DNA of 64,000 nucleotides from Cyrtodaria siliqua (lineage: Eukaryota > Mollusca > Bivalvia > Adapedonta > Hiatellidae). Below the pieces are notes generated by a model. That model saw only the letters and a program-made list of their open reading frames with translations, was not told the origin of the DNA and ran no database searches. The stretch lies in NCBI GenBank assembly GCA_037043455.1, contig JAWPHD010010358.1, forward strand, positions 30,510 to 94,509. The letters run 5' to 3'. Both the position numbers and the translations under genes were made by a program. Of the stretch, positions 34,418 through 47,321 are shown piece by piece (the first letter of the stretch is position 1; each line of letters opens with the position of its first letter).

Positions 34418-34665
34418 TTCAGTTTTTCACTGCACTTAAAATCTCAGATGACGATATTTCAGAATTAAATATAATGTCTTTTATCTCTGTTATTGGAGTA
34501 TCACCATTTAAGGCAAACTCGATGTCATTAGCATTACTATAATCAATGTCAAACTGATTAAATAACTGACTGAAATGATTGAACCACTCAGGTTCTAATA
34601 TTCGAGGCTTTGAAGTTTTACTTGAAGTACATTGCGTAACTTTATTCCAGAACTTCCTCGGATAG
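34418..34665 (-). pseudogene. Non-LTR retrotransposon ORF2 fragment (between endonuclease and RT)
   Basis: Read on the minus strand from about 34661, a frame without stops gives KFWNKVTQCTSSKTSK and then PEWFNHFSQLFNQFDIDYSN, ending ISSSEILSAVKN before a stop. This is the linker seen in non-LTR retrotransposon ORF2 before the RT domain (FWK..., WFxHFxxLF, I...EI..AVKNL). Compare EFWKFFKSSNKK and VSEILEAVKNLNRGKS in the LINE at 56-60 kb. It is a truncated, separate insertion, too short for any activity. Confidence 0.8.
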
Positions 34666-34678
34666 TACTGGTTCTTCC

Positions 34679-34790
34679 CAGAAAAAATGGGTGGTCTGCC
34701 TCTTAGTTACCACAAAAAAAGATTGACCGTCATATATGGCCTAAAATTTGTTAAAAATGACCTAAAACACAAACAAACTAACAAACAAAG
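34679..34790 (+). mobile_element. tRNA-SINE 3' fragment
   Basis: It contains AAAAATGGGTGGTCTGCCTC, 'GATTGACCGTCATATATGG', 'GTTAAAAATGACCTAAAACAC' and an (ACAA)n tail. It matches the 3' half of the 52792-53045 SINE; the tRNA head is missing. Confidence 0.75.
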
Positions 34791-35019
34791 GACAGTTATA
34801 ATAAAATTTACTATAGGTAAAGTACATTCACCAGAGAAATGTTAATTATAGTTATGATGTTATGATTCATGGTTTGATGTTATATTGACATGGAAGCATG
34901 CTTTGATGTGGTGGGTTTTCTATGTTGTGATGGCTTAACTGCACCTGGGGATCTTTCCAGGAAATGTTATCTAAACAAACAAGAGACAGTTCCTGGTTTG
35001 TCATATTGCACTCTTAGGC

Positions 35020-36045
35020 CAGAGTTTTTCTGCCCCCCGAAAATCGCACCGTCCATCCGGATTCTGTCTGTCTGTCCGTCATTCCGAAGTTCGTGTCCGG
35101 ACTGTAACTTCACAACCCCTGCAGAGATTTTTAAATAACTTGGCACAAGTGATCACCATAACAAGACGATGTGTCGCGCGCAAAATCCAAGTCCGTACCT
35201 CAAAGGTCAAGGTCACACTTGAAGTTCATAGGTAAAAAAACAGGTACGCAATTTCGTGTCCGGACCGTAACGTCACAACCCCTGCAGGGATTTTTAAATA
35301 ACTTGGCACAAGTGATCACCATAACAAGATGATGTGTCGTGCGCAAAACCCAGATCCGTACCTCAAAGGTCAAGGTTACACTTGAAGTTTATAGGTCAAA
35401 AACAGGTACGTAATTTCGTGTCCGGACCGTAACGTCACAACCCCTGCAGGGATTTTTTAATTACTTTGCACAAGTGATCACCATAACAAGACGATGTGTC
35501 GCGCGCAAAACCCAGGTCCGTACCTCAAAGTTCAAGGTCACACTTGCAGTTCATAGGTCAAAAACAGGTACGCAATTTCGTGTCCGGACCGTAACGTCAC
35601 AACCCCTGCAGGGATTTTTAAATAACTTGGCACAAGTGATAACCATAACAAGACGATGTGCCGCGTGCAAAACCCAGGTCTTCAAGGTCAAGGTCACACT
35701 TGGAGGTCAAAAGTCAAATTGTGTCAGGTCAATAACTCTGGCATTCATGGACGGATTTTCAAATAACTTGGCCCAAGTGCTCACCACAACAAGACGATGT
35801 GTCGCGCACAAAATCCAGGTCTGTGGCCCCAAGGTCAAGGTCACATTTAGAGGTCAAAGGTCAAATCATGTCCGGTCAATAACTTTTGCATGCCTGGACC
35901 GATTTTCAAATAACTTGGCACAAGTGCTCCCACAACCAAATGAGATGTCATGCAAAAATCCAGGTCCATGGCTCCAAGGTCAAGGTCATACTTAGAGGTC
36001 AAAGGACATTTCAGGGGCATTTATCACTTACAGTGATATTTCTTG
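35020..36045 (+). mobile_element. HINE-like element with ~162-bp units, CTTG-T end
   Basis: It begins with a GTCTGTCTGTCCGTC run and has about five units starting TTCGTGTCCGGACCGTAACG, spaced 162-163 bp. Each carries AAGGTCAAGGTCACACTT. The end is a perfect hairpin TATCACT-TAC-AGTGATA (36022-36038), CTTG (36042-36045) and T. A 173-codon frame (35474-35995) is a read-through of the units and repeats itself, so it is not called as a gene. Confidence 0.7.
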
Positions 36046-36920
36046 TTTATTTTAAGTTTTACGGTAGAGCCTACCCTAAATTTTGCAAAACTGAAATAAA
36101 AATAAAAGTCGAAATTGTGGATTTTATTTATTTTTTCCTCCGGTTCGATCTGCTACATCTTTTTAAAAAAAAAAAAGTTGTGCCTATCCTAAAACTTATT
36201 TTATAACGTAAAATCGCAAACTTTTTTTTTAAAATTTGGATTATGACTTAGTATTTACTTTGCAAGGTTGGAAATCGAAGTATTAATTTAGTCTGTTTAA
36301 TATACATGCTTGCAAACACAATTTAATGCATACCATTGAACACCACAATACCTATTTCGCTCTACTAGGCATTTAGTTCATAAACCTTTCTTGAGAATAT
36401 TCTTAGTCTTGACCTATGTCAGGGAAAAATATGTCTATTATTCTTGCATCTGTGAAAGATAAACATTCAATAATTTCAAGTTTATATATTACATTTTGTT
36501 TCGATTTGAAGTGTGTTTAATAGCAAATTTGTGATAATTTCTGTAAAATACATACTCAAAAATATATTAATTTGACAGTCAACAAACCAATTCTCAAGAG
36601 TGGAAGGTATTTTTAAGAACAGTATGTGAATTTGAGATAACATGTTGGCAGTTTTAACATAAAGTGGATGTTGGTTACATTTATATGCAAAACAACTTGA
36701 AAAAAAAATCAACATAAAAATGAAGCAATACATTTAATATTAATGTTTCGAGAAAAACTTGTTTTATGAAGAATAAAAAATCTGAAATTTTCTAATTTTT
36801 TTTTTTTTTTTTTAACGACTCTTCATTTTACCCATTTTTTTTATTATTATATCATCCTCCTACTGCATTTTTTTCCAAAATCTCCCGTAAAACTAACTAT
36901 AAAAAATCTGGCCTTACAGT
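36046..36920. other. Non-coding, AT-rich
   Basis: Poly-T and A-rich runs (36165, 36800). The antisense 83-codon frame at 36482-36733 is low complexity and I do not support it as a gene. Confidence 0.4.
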
Positions 36921-36932
36921 AGAATATAACAA

Positions 36933-37667
36933 GTGTTAGTGTATTTAGAAATTAAAATTAGAAGACAATTAAACAGCTTACGTTTATGGAGACGACTGAT
37001 ATCTATGAATAATAATAGACTTACAAAAAAGATTTTTCTTTGGGATTATTCAAAATGTAAAAACAATTGGTCGCATGATATTAAAACAATTTTCAAAGAA
37101 ATTAACTGTGTTTCAGCCTTTGATAATTTGTCACTACAAGATTTTAACAATACGTCTTTTATACACGAAGTTAAAGCAAAACTGATGACAATATATAAGG
37201 AAAAATGGCTCAATGATGTTAATTCTCAAACCAAATTGAGCAATTATAAACTTTTTAAAGATACATATGAACGCGAAAATTATGTTCAGTTAAATTTAAG
37301 GAAACACATACGCTCTGTGATTGCTCAATTTAGAGCAGGTTCATTGCCAATAGTAATTGAATTAGGCCGATACCACAGAATTCCAGGACAAAATAGAATA
37401 TGTAAACAACGTCAGGCTCAGTGTGTAGAAACAGAAAATCACTTTCTATTGTACTGCGAGAGGCACAATGCCTCTCGAATTGAACTATTGCATACATTAA
37501 ATGAACTGTGTCCAGACACAGCTACCGAGGCAGACAAAATTAAAGTGCTTTTAACAAATGAAAGGATTCTATTAAAAACGGCAGTTTATTATAAATGCCT
37601 TAAAAAATCGTACAAATTAATGTGTACTATATTTTTCATGTTTACTTTTGTTATACCTATTAAATGA
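36933..37667 (+). pseudogene. 3' part of a non-LTR retrotransposon ORF2 (5'-truncated)
   Basis: This 244-residue open frame lacks endonuclease and reverse transcriptase motifs. Its C-terminal half reads SVIAQFRAGSLPIVIELGRY, then RICKQRQAQC, then VETENHFLLYCERH. This is the Cys/His C-terminal segment common in non-LTR retrotransposon ORF2 proteins (C..C then E.E.HFLL.C), and matches NERFCQYCNTQDIEDEFHFI in the full-length LINE at 59.8 kb. The frame opens at GTG without an upstream ATG, as expected of 5' truncation. The A-rich 3' end (AATAAAATAATAAAATAT near 37815) fits a LINE tail. The frame is still open, so the insertion may be fairly young. It is not a host gene. Confidence 0.85.
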
Positions 37668-39180
37668 GTTGTAAAATCAATAATGCAATTGATATTTCTA
37701 TAGTGACTAATAAGTCTCATTAGGCTGGGTATCAATTTGTTTACTTAATATTGCCTATATTATACTGTATTGTTTTGTATATGTAATATTTTGTAACGAT
37801 GTTATTTGTCACTTTAATAAAATAATAAAATATATATCCTACTTTTCAATCCAATCAGATTGACTAGATTTGCAAAATGTGTATAAAGTTATTTCATTAA
37901 AACTCACATTATATCTCTATTTTATTGAATGTGGACCTGGAATGTTCATTCCCTTTGGTGCCATATAACCTTTTTGTGTTGGTGTGCCATATAACCCCAA
38001 TTATTATTTTTTTTATTTTGTTAAGTGCCATCAATATTTATTTAGAGTTTAAGCCGCATTGCGCGTGCATCTTAATACAATGGTACACTGCGCTCGCGGG
38101 AATGTTCATTTGCATATTTATAATGCCATTGTTCATTGAATTGTTGAAGAGTAGGTTAAACAGTAAGCATTTATTAAGTTGAATTTGAACAAAATAAACC
38201 CCCAAAATTTCATCCGTACGGTTGCTACATTAGAGTTTCTATTTTGTTTAAATTCCTTCTATTTTGTTAAAATTCCACTTACACTCAGGCGGGGTGTGAT
38301 GGGGTGTGGGCTGCGAGGGAATGTTGAAACATTTTAAACAGCTTTAGTGTTAAGAGGTCTGGATTACTTGGAAATGGGTGACAAAATCAAATGATAAACA
38401 AAATGGTTCTTCTATAAGAGATGTGGAAGGCTCCATATGATAATCTATGACATCTTAGTTCTACATTACCATAGTTTGAATATTTATAGTTCTAATGTAT
38501 TTCATATTCATTTAAAAAGCACCTTCAAATGGTCATAACTACATGATTATGGTTTACACAGAATATGGTATACTGTCTAGCATTACAAGCAGACACACTG
38601 CAGTAATAAAATTTAACAATTGCCGCCAAAAATTTCAATCTCTGGAGGCATCTTAACGGGAGATGTCGTAGCAGTATTGATCATCTGTCATATAATAAGA
38701 TGGTGAGAATCTCGGGGAAATTCCTGGATTTGTGGCAGCATGAGACAATGATACTTCCAGATAATTCATACAGTTAAAAATAGATCACCGATTACCAGTC
38801 TACTGTTTTTCAATAAGAGTTGTAAGCACTGAAAGGTTACAATAAAAAGCAAGATTTGCTGACCTTATAGAAAATTAAGTTAAAGAATAGGAATCTTATA
38901 GATGAAACCACATGTGGCTTAGCTGTAAAGTGCGTCATAGCATGCGTTACTGACAGCGATGTTTGCGGTAATGTGGGTAATTTGATCTGTACAAGAAAAC
39001 ATTCCATGGCACAGTATTTGGTGTCATCCAATAAGCAAATGTACATTTTGATATTAAAAGATACAAGCATCGATCTTGTTGTCATATTTCATTGCTAATT
39101 TCTTTCACCAGTTATTTCACAAAATGAAAGTGTCAATTTTTAAGATATCAAAATTTGTTCACTGAGGTTAGAAGTAGGTC
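37668..39180. other. LINE 3' UTR, SINE fragment and unassigned intron
   Basis: 37668-37835 is the LINE 3' UTR with an (AATAA)n-like tail. 37925-38005 is a short 3' piece of the AATTC-tailed SINE. From 38010 to 39180 no recognised gene was found; an antisense 82-codon frame at 38837-39085 has no motif. Confidence 0.5.
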
Positions 39181-39189
39181 TGTTACTAC

Positions 39190-39390
39190 GTTTACAGTGT
39201 GACTTACAATTGTATTAAATTGAATTGGATTTGATAGTCGCACCAACAGCTAAGGTCATATGGCGACTTTTCCAGCTTGCATTTGTGGAGGAAGACCCCA
39301 GGTGCCTCTGTGGGCAATTTTCGGACCACCGACGTTCCGCAAGCCAGCTGGATAGCTTCCTCACATAAAGATTCCTAGGCCCATGCTAAG
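39190..39390 (-). mobile_element. SINE-like repeat with AATT-rich tail, antisense
   Basis: It begins with TTAAATTGAATTGGATTTG, then GTCGCACCAACAGCTAAGG and GGAGGAAGACCCCAGGTGCC. The AATT-rich start looks like the tail of a repeat inserted in reverse. No second copy in the window confirms its limits. Confidence 0.45.
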
Positions 39391-39404
39391 TATATACATA
39401 TAAT

Positions 39405-40215
39405 TTCAATGTCAAGGTCAGCAAAACTAGGAGTCAGCATGAAACCATTGTCCGTCATCATCCATCGTCGTTGTCCATCACACTTTTAACCTGCAGCCTA
39501 ACCTTGGCCATAACTTGAAAAGTATTTAACATGTTCATGAAACTTCACACACGTTTTCGTCTTTACCTAAGGAATGCTGTTACACATGTCCAATAACTCT
39601 GACTCATTTTGACTAGAGTTATGCCCCCTTTCATAAAACTTTAACCTGCGACCTAACCATAACTAGCCATAACTTAAGAAATACTTGACCTATGTTCATG
39701 AAACTTCACACATATATTCATCTTGCCACACATAATATTGTTACCCATGACCAATAACTCTGATATTCATTTTGACAGAGTTATGCCCCCTTTCATAAAA
39801 CTGTAACCTGTAACCTAACCAAGCTCATAACTGGCCATAACTTGAAAAGTATTTGACCTATGTTCATGGAACTTCACACACATATTCGTGTTAACTGAAG
39901 GAATGTTGTTACACATGTCCAATAACTCTGACTTTTATTTTGGCAGAGTTATGCCTCCTTTTCATAAAATTTTAACCTGCAACCTAACCCAGCTCATAAC
40001 TTGACAAAATATTGACCTGTGGTCATGAAACTTTATACAGTTCTTCCTTATCAATTATGCCCCTTTTCATAAACTTTAACACTTTAAAAAAAAAAGAACT
40101 GCTCCATAATTCATGAAGGATTGCACCATGTGTCTTTCAACTTTATAGTTAGATTGTACTTGCTGAATTAAGCACACGGCAGGCGACACAAGTGTTCTGT
40201 GGAACACCCTTCTAG
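39405..40215 (+). mobile_element. HINE-like element with ~150-bp units, CTAG-T end
   Basis: Units repeat TTTAACCTGCAACCTAACC, 'GACCTATGTTCATGAAACTT' and 'CCAATAACTCTGAC'. The end is a hairpin GTGTTC-TGTG-GAACAC (40192-40207), CTAG (40212-40215) and T. The same element is split at 54.75-55.28 and 61.39-61.56 kb. Confidence 0.7.
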
Positions 40216-40239
40216 TTTTATCTTGTTCTTTATTTAAAC

Positions 40240-40545
40240 ATTAACCCTATGTGGTCCCCGGGCAGGAATAGGGCTACTGCTTATCCAGGCAGAGGGGTTA
40301 ACCCACATCCCCTCTCCATCATGATCCCTGAATTGTTTCTGGAGCTACTTGAGGGGTGGCAGAAAACAATGATTTTTAGAAGAGAATTTGCAGCAACTCT
40401 GCAGTTTGCAAGAGAAAAGGTTCTAAGCCCATTCTCCATATTTTTTATCTAGATGTAAATGCAGAGTGGGCTCTGAATGTTTATTCCCATTGGCACCATA
40501 TAACCTTTTTGTGTGTTGGTGTGCGCATAAAACTACTAATTCAAC
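40240..40545 (+). mobile_element. SINE-like repeat, second copy
   Basis: It matches 8575-8992 (ATCATGATCCCTGAATTGTT, AATTTGCAGCAACTCTGCAG, CCATATAACC, GTGTTGGTG) and ends near AACTACTAATTCAAC. It lies 25 bp downstream of the HINE-like 3' end. The 67-codon frame in it is not kept in the other copy. Confidence 0.7.
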
Positions 40546-41120
40546 TTTGAAATATAGTTACAATACATGTAGTTTCCCATTCACTTCTCTAAAAAAACTT
40601 GTCAACTAGCTTCCGTCAAAGAGACACCTCATAGCATTATATCGGAAAAGTAGATTAGGCCTTGGAAGACTACTTGGTATTAGCAGTAATGCAAATTTTC
40701 TTTGAAGAATTACTTGATTTCCATGTTTTAAGCATTAATGATGCACACTGGAAGCTAGAATGTTCCATACTCTTGTGTGTAGCATCTAAATCTGGCTTCT
40801 GTCCATCATTGATCACAACACCAGTGCAGCTAATGGGGGACATTAACTGGTCCTGTTAACATCCCTATTCATGAGACTTGTATCACATAATTATATAGAA
40901 GAACTGAGAGGAATGTATTTCATAGTCATATGAAGAGTACAATGAACCTGTTCTCTGTAAAATCTGATGGACTGTTAGTCACATTGGAAAAGGCTACAGC
41001 ATTCATTGTATACATTTTAATCATTTAATATTATGGCCATTAAGATTCTTTGTTTCTCAAGAAATGTTGATATAATTTGATGAATTTGCTATTTTTTAAA
41101 AAAAGTTTGTTTTGAAAACC
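40546..41120. other. Non-coding sequence, no recognised feature
   Basis: No domain-like translation. A 65-codon frame at 40662-40859 has no recognised motif. Confidence 0.35.
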
Positions 41121-41124
41121 TATA

Positions 41125-44100
41125 CCTATACCTCAGTCAAACAACTGGTTCTCTAAGACCTCTGGTAGACAACTGGTCATCTAAGACCTCTGGTAGACAA
41201 CTGGTTCTCTCAGACCTCTGGTAGACAACTGGTTCTCTCAGACCTCTGGTAGACAACTGGTTCTCTAAGACCTCTGGTAGACAACTGGTTCTCTAAGACC
41301 TCTGGTAGACAACTGGTTCTCTAAGACCTCTGGTAGACAACTGGTACTCTAGACAACTGGTTCTCCAAGACCTCTGGTAGACAACTGGTTCTCTAAGACC
41401 TCTGGTAGACAACTGGTTCTCTAAGACCTCTGGTAGACAACTGGTTCTCTAAGACCTCTGGTAGACAACTGGTTCTCTCAGACCTCTGGTAGACAACTGG
41501 TTCTCTAAGACCTCTGGTAGACAACTGGTTCTCTAAGACCTCTGGTAGACAACTGGTACATTAATATCTCTGGCAGACAATGGGTACACTGAAATCTCTG
41601 GTACATAACTGGTACACAATGGTCTCTTGTAGACAACTGGTACACTAAGACCTCTGGTACACAAATGGTACACTAGACCTCTTGAACACAACTGGTACAC
41701 TAAGACCTCTGGTAGACAACTGGTACACTAATATCTCTGATACACAACTAAAACCTCTGGTATACGACTGATACTCTAAGGTCTCTTGTAGACAACTGGT
41801 ACACTAAGACCTCTGGTAGACAACTGGTACACTAAGACTTCTGGTAGACAACTGGTACTCTAAGATCTCTGGTAGACAACTGGTACGCTAAGACCTCTGG
41901 TAGACAACTGGTACAATAAGACCTCTGGTAGACAACTGGTACTCTAAGATCTCTGGTAGACAACTGGTACTCTAAGATCTCTGGTAGACAACTGGTACAC
42001 TAAGACCTCTGGTAAACAACTGGTACACTAAGACCTCTGGTAGACAACTGGTACACTAAGACCTCTGGTAGACAACTGGTATACTAAGGTCTCTGGTAGA
42101 CAACTGGTATACTAAGACCTCTGGTAGACAACTGGTACACTAAGGTTGCTGGTAGACAACTGGTACAGTAAGGTCTGGGGTAGACAACTGGTACAGTAAA
42201 GTCTGGGGTAGACAACTGGTACAGTAAAGTCTGGGGTAGACAATTGGTACAGTAAGGTCTGGGGTAGACAACTGGTACACTAAGACCTCTGGTTGACAAC
42301 TGGTACACTAAGACTTCTAATAGTCAACTGATACACTAAGATCTTTGGTCTCTGGTAGACAGCTGGTACAGTAAAGTCTGAGGGAAGACAATTGATACAG
42401 TAAGGTCTGGGGTAGACAACTGGTAAACTAAGACCTCTGGTTGACAACTGATACACTAAGATCTCTGGTAGACAGCTGGTACACTTGGGTTTCTGGTAGA
42501 CAACTGGTACACTAAGGTCTCTGTTAGACAGCTGGTACACTAATGTCTCTGGTAGACAACTGGTACAGTAAGACCTCTGGCAGAAAACTGGTACACTTAG
42601 ACCTCTGGTAGACAACTCGCACACTAAGATCTCTAGTAGACAACTGGTACACTAAGACCTCTGATAGACAACTGGTACACTAAGGTCTCTTGTAGACAAC
42701 TGGTACACTAAGACCTCTGATAGACAACTGGTACACTAAGGTCTCTTGTAGACAACTGGTACACTAAGACCTCTGGTTAGACAACTGGTACACTAAGACC
42801 TCTGGTAGACAACTGGTACACTAAGACCTCTGGTAAAAAACTGGTACAATAAGACCTGATCGACAACTGGTACACTAATATCTCTGATACACAACTAAAA
42901 CCTCTGATAGACAACTGATACTCTAAGGTCTCTTGTAGACAACTGGTACACTCAGACCTCTGGTTAGACAACTGGTACACTAAGACCTCTGGTAGACAAC
43001 TCGTACACTATGACCTCTGGTAGACAACTGGTACACTAAGTCCTCTGGTAGACAACTGGTACACTATGACCTCTGGTAGACAACTGGTACACTAAGGTTG
43101 CTGGTAGACAACTGGTGAAGTAAGGTCTGGGGTAGACAACTGGTACAGTAAAGTCTGAGGGAAGACAATTGGTACAGTAAGGTCTGGGGTAGACAACTGG
43201 TATACTAAGACTTCAGGTTGACAACTGATACACTAAGATCTCTGGTAGACAACTGGTACACTAATGTCTCTGGTAGACAACTGGTACAGTAAGGTATGGG
43301 TAGTCAACTGGTACAGTAAGGTCTGCAGTTTACAACTGGTACTCTAAGGTCTCTGGTAGACAACTGGTACACCACGGTCTCTGGTAGACAATTTGTACAC
43401 TAAGATCTCGGGTAGACAACTGGTACACTAAGGTATGTGGTAGACAACTGGTACACTAAGGTCTCTGGTAGACAACTGGTACACTAAGACCTCTGGTAGA
43501 CAACTGGTACACTAAGGTATGGGGTAGACAACTAGTACAGTAAGGTCTGGGGTAGACAACTGGTACAGTAAGGTCTGGGGTAGACAACTGGTACAGTAAT
43601 GTCTGGGGTAGACAACTGATACAGTAAGGTCTGGGGTAGACAACTGGTACAGTAAGGTCTGGGGTAGACAACTGGTACAGTAAGGTCTGGGGTAGACAAC
43701 TGATACAGTAAGGTCTGGGGTAGACAAATGATACTGTAAGGTCTGGGGTAGACAACTGGTACAGTAAGGTCTGGGGTAGACAACTGATACAGTAAGGTCT
43801 GGGGTAGACAACTGATACAGTAAGGTCTGGGGTAGACAACTGGTACAGTAAGGTCTGGGGTAGACAACTGGTAAACTAAGACCTCTGGTTGACAACTGAT
43901 ACACTAAGATCTCTGGTAGACAGCTGGTACACTTGGGTTTCTGGTAGACAACTGGTACACTAAGGTCTCTGTTAGACAGCTGGTACACTAATGTCTCTGG
44001 TAGACAACTGGTACAGTAAGACCTCTGGCAGAAAACTGGTACACTTAGACCTCTGGTAGACAACTCGCACACTAAGATCTCTAGTAGACAACTGGTACAC

Positions 44101-47100
44101 TAAGACCTCTGATAGACAACTGGTACAATAAGGTCTCTTGTAGACAACTGGTACACTAAGACCTCTGATAGACAACTGGTACACTAAGGTCTCTTGTAGA
44201 CAACTGGTACACTAAGACCTCTGGTTAGACAACTGGTACACTAAGACCTCTGGTAGACAACTGGTACACTAAGACCTCTGGTAAAAAACTGGTACAATAA
44301 GACCTGGTCGACAACTGGTACACTAATATCTCTGATACACAACTAAAACCTCTGATAGACAACTGATACTCTAAGGTCTCTTGTAGACAACTGGTAAACT
44401 CAGACCTCTGGTTAGACAACTGGTACACTAAGACCTCTGGTAGACAACTCGTACACTATGACCTCTGGTAGACAACTGGTACACTAAGTCCTCTGGTAGA
44501 CAACTGGTACACTATGACCTCTGGTAGACAACTGGTACACTAAGGTTGCTGGTAGACAACTGGTGAAGTAAGGTCTGGGGTAGACAACTGGTACAGTAAA
44601 GTCTGGGGTAGACAATTGGTACAGTAAGGTCTGGGGTAGACAACTGGTACAATAAGACCTCTGGTTGACAACTGGTACACTAAGACCTCTCATAGTCAAC
44701 TGATACACTAAGATATTTGGTCTCTGGTAGACAGCTGGTACAGTAAAGTCTGAGGGAAGACAATTGGTACAGTAAGGTCTGGGGTAGACAACTGGTATAC
44801 TAAGACCTCTGGTTTGCAACTGATACACTAAGATCTCTGGTAGACAACTGGTACACTAATGTCTCTGGTAGACAACTGGTACTGTAAGGTATGGGTAGAC
44901 AACTGGTACAGTAAGGTCCGGGGTAGACAACTGGTATACTAAGACCTCTGGTTGACAACTGATACACTAAGATCTCTGGTAGACAACTGGTACACTAATG
45001 TCTCTGGTAGACAACTGGTACAGTAAGGTATGGGTAGACAACTGGTACAGTAATGTCTGGGGTAGACAACTGGTATACTAAGACTTCAGGTTGACAACTG
45101 ATACACAAAGATCTCTGGTAGACAACTGGTACACTAATGTCTCTGGTAGACAACTGGTACAGTAAGGTATGGGTAGTCAACTGGTACAGTAAGGTCTGCA
45201 GTTTACAACTGGTACTCTAAGGTCTCTGGTAGACAACTGGTACACCACGGTCTCTGGTAGACAATTTGTACACTAAGATCTCGGGTAGACAACTGGTACA
45301 CTAAGGTATGTGGTAGACAACTGGTACACTAAGGTCTCTGGTAGACAACTGGTACACTAAGACCTCTGGTAGACAACTGGTACACTAAGGTATGGGGTAG
45401 ACAACTAGTACAGTAAGGTCTGGGGTAGACAACTGGTACAGTAAGGTCTGGGGTAGACAACTGGTACAGTAATGTCTGGGGTAGACAACTGATACAGTAA
45501 GGTCTGGGGTAGACAACTGGTACAGTAAGGTCTGGGGTAGACAACTGGTACTGTAAGGTCTGGGGTAGACAACTGATACAGTAAGGTCTGGGGTAGACAA
45601 CAACTGATACTGTAAGGTCTGGGGTAGACAACAACTGATACTGTAAGGTCTGGGGTAGACAACTGGTACAGTAAGGTCTGGGGTAGACAACTGATACAGT
45701 AAGGTCTGGGGTAGACAACTGATACAGTAAGGTCTGGGGTAGACAACTGGTACAGTAAGGTCTGGGGTAGACAACTGATACAGTAAGGTCTAGGGTAGAC
45801 AACTGGTACAGTAAGGTCTGGGGTAGACAACTGGTACAGTAAGGTCTGGGGTAGACAACTGATACAGTAAGGTCTTGGGTAGACAACTGGTACAGTAAGG
45901 TCTGGGGTAGACAACTGGTACAGTAAGGTCTGGGGTAGACAACTGATACAGTAAGGTCTGGGGTAGACAACTGATACAGTAAGGTATGGGGTAGACACCT
46001 GATACTGTAAGGTCTGAGTTAGACAACTGATACAGTAAGGTCTGGGGTAGACAACTGGTACACTAAGATCTCTTTTTAGACGACTGGTACAATAAGGTCT
46101 GGGGTAGACAACTGGTACAGTAAGGTCTGGGGAAGACAACTGATACAGTAAGGTCTAGGGTAGACAACTGATACAGTAAGGTCTGGGGTACACAACTGAT
46201 ACAGTAAGGTCTGGGGTAGACAACTGATACAGTAAGGTCTGGGGTACACAACTGGTACAGTAAGGTCTGGGGTAGACAACTGATACAGTAAGGTCTGGGG
46301 TAGACAACTGGTACAGTAAGGTCTGGGGTAGACAACTGGTACAGTAAGGTCTGGGGTAGACAACTGATACAGTAAGGTCTGGGGTAGACAACTGGTACAG
46401 TAAGGTCTGGGGTAGACAACTGGTACAGTAAGGTCTGGGGTAGACAACTGATACAGTAAGGTTTGGGGTAGACAACTGATACAGTAAGGTATGGGGTAGA
46501 CACCTGATACTGTAAGGTCTGAGTTAGACAACTGATACAGTAAGGTCTGGGGTAGACAACTGGTACACTAAGATCTCTTTTTAGACGACTGGTACAATAA
46601 GGTCTGGGGTAGACAACTGGTACAGTAAGGTCTGGGGAAGACAACTGATACAGTAAGGTCTAGGGTAGACAACTGATACAGTAAGGTCTGGGGTACACAA
46701 CTGATACAGTAAGGTCTGGGGTAGACACCTGATACTGTAAGGTCTGGGGTAGACAACTGGTACTGTAAGGTCTGGGGAAGACAACTGATACAGTAAGGTC
46801 TGGGGAAGACAACTGATACAGTAAGGTCTAGGGTAGACAACTGATACAGTAAGGTCTGGGGTACACAACTGATACAGTAAGGTCTGGGGTACACAACTGA
46901 TACAATAAGGTCTGGGGTACACAACTGGTATACTAAGGTCTCTTTTAGACAACTGGTACAATAAGGTCTGGGGTAGACAACTGGTACACTAAGGTCTCTC
47001 TTTTAGGCAACTGACACAGTAAGGTCTGGGGTAGACAATTGGTATACTAAGGTCTCTTTTAGACAACAGGTACAGACAACTGGTAGTCTAAGGTCTCTAG

Positions 47101-47321
47101 TAGACAACTCATACACTAAGAACTCTGGTAGACAACTAGTACTCTAAGGTCTCTCGTAGACAACTGGTACACTTAGGTCTCTGATAGACAACTGGTACTG
47201 TAACGTCTCTGGTAGACAACTGGTACACTAAGGTCTCTGGTAGACAACTGGTACACTAAGACTTCCGGTAGACAACTGCTACTCTGAGATCTCTGGTAGA
47301 TAACTGGTAAATTAAAGTCTC
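41125..47321. repeat. 28-bp satellite array
   Basis: About 220 units of 28 bp: CTCTGGTAGACAACTGGTTC plus TCTAAGAC at the left, changing to a GGTAGACAACTGGTACACTA type and then mainly GGGGTAGACAACTGGTACAG plus TAAGGTCT from 43511 to about 46990. Larger duplications are visible: about 1448 bp (42483 to 43931), 1873 bp (43370 to 45243) and 505 bp (46071 to 46576). Because 28 is not a multiple of three and the monomer lacks minus-strand stops, all three minus frames are open over long stretches with the same peptide. Frames up to 244 codons here are satellite artefacts. Confidence 0.95.

Noticed and set aside
35474..35995. 173-codon frame with repeated FSNNLAQV / TRRCVA segments
   Set aside because: It is a translation of ~162-bp tandem units of a HINE-like element and repeats itself with the units; no known domain.
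36933..37667. 244-codon frame as a host gene
   Set aside because: Its C-terminal Cys/His segment and A-rich tail identify it as a truncated LINE ORF2.
42084..46961. Long minus-strand reading frames (up to 244 codons) with repeated PRPYC/SCLPQTLLYQLS peptides
   Set aside because: They are produced by a 28-bp satellite whose monomer has no minus-strand stop; all three frames give the same peptide and there is no promoter, unique sequence or domain.
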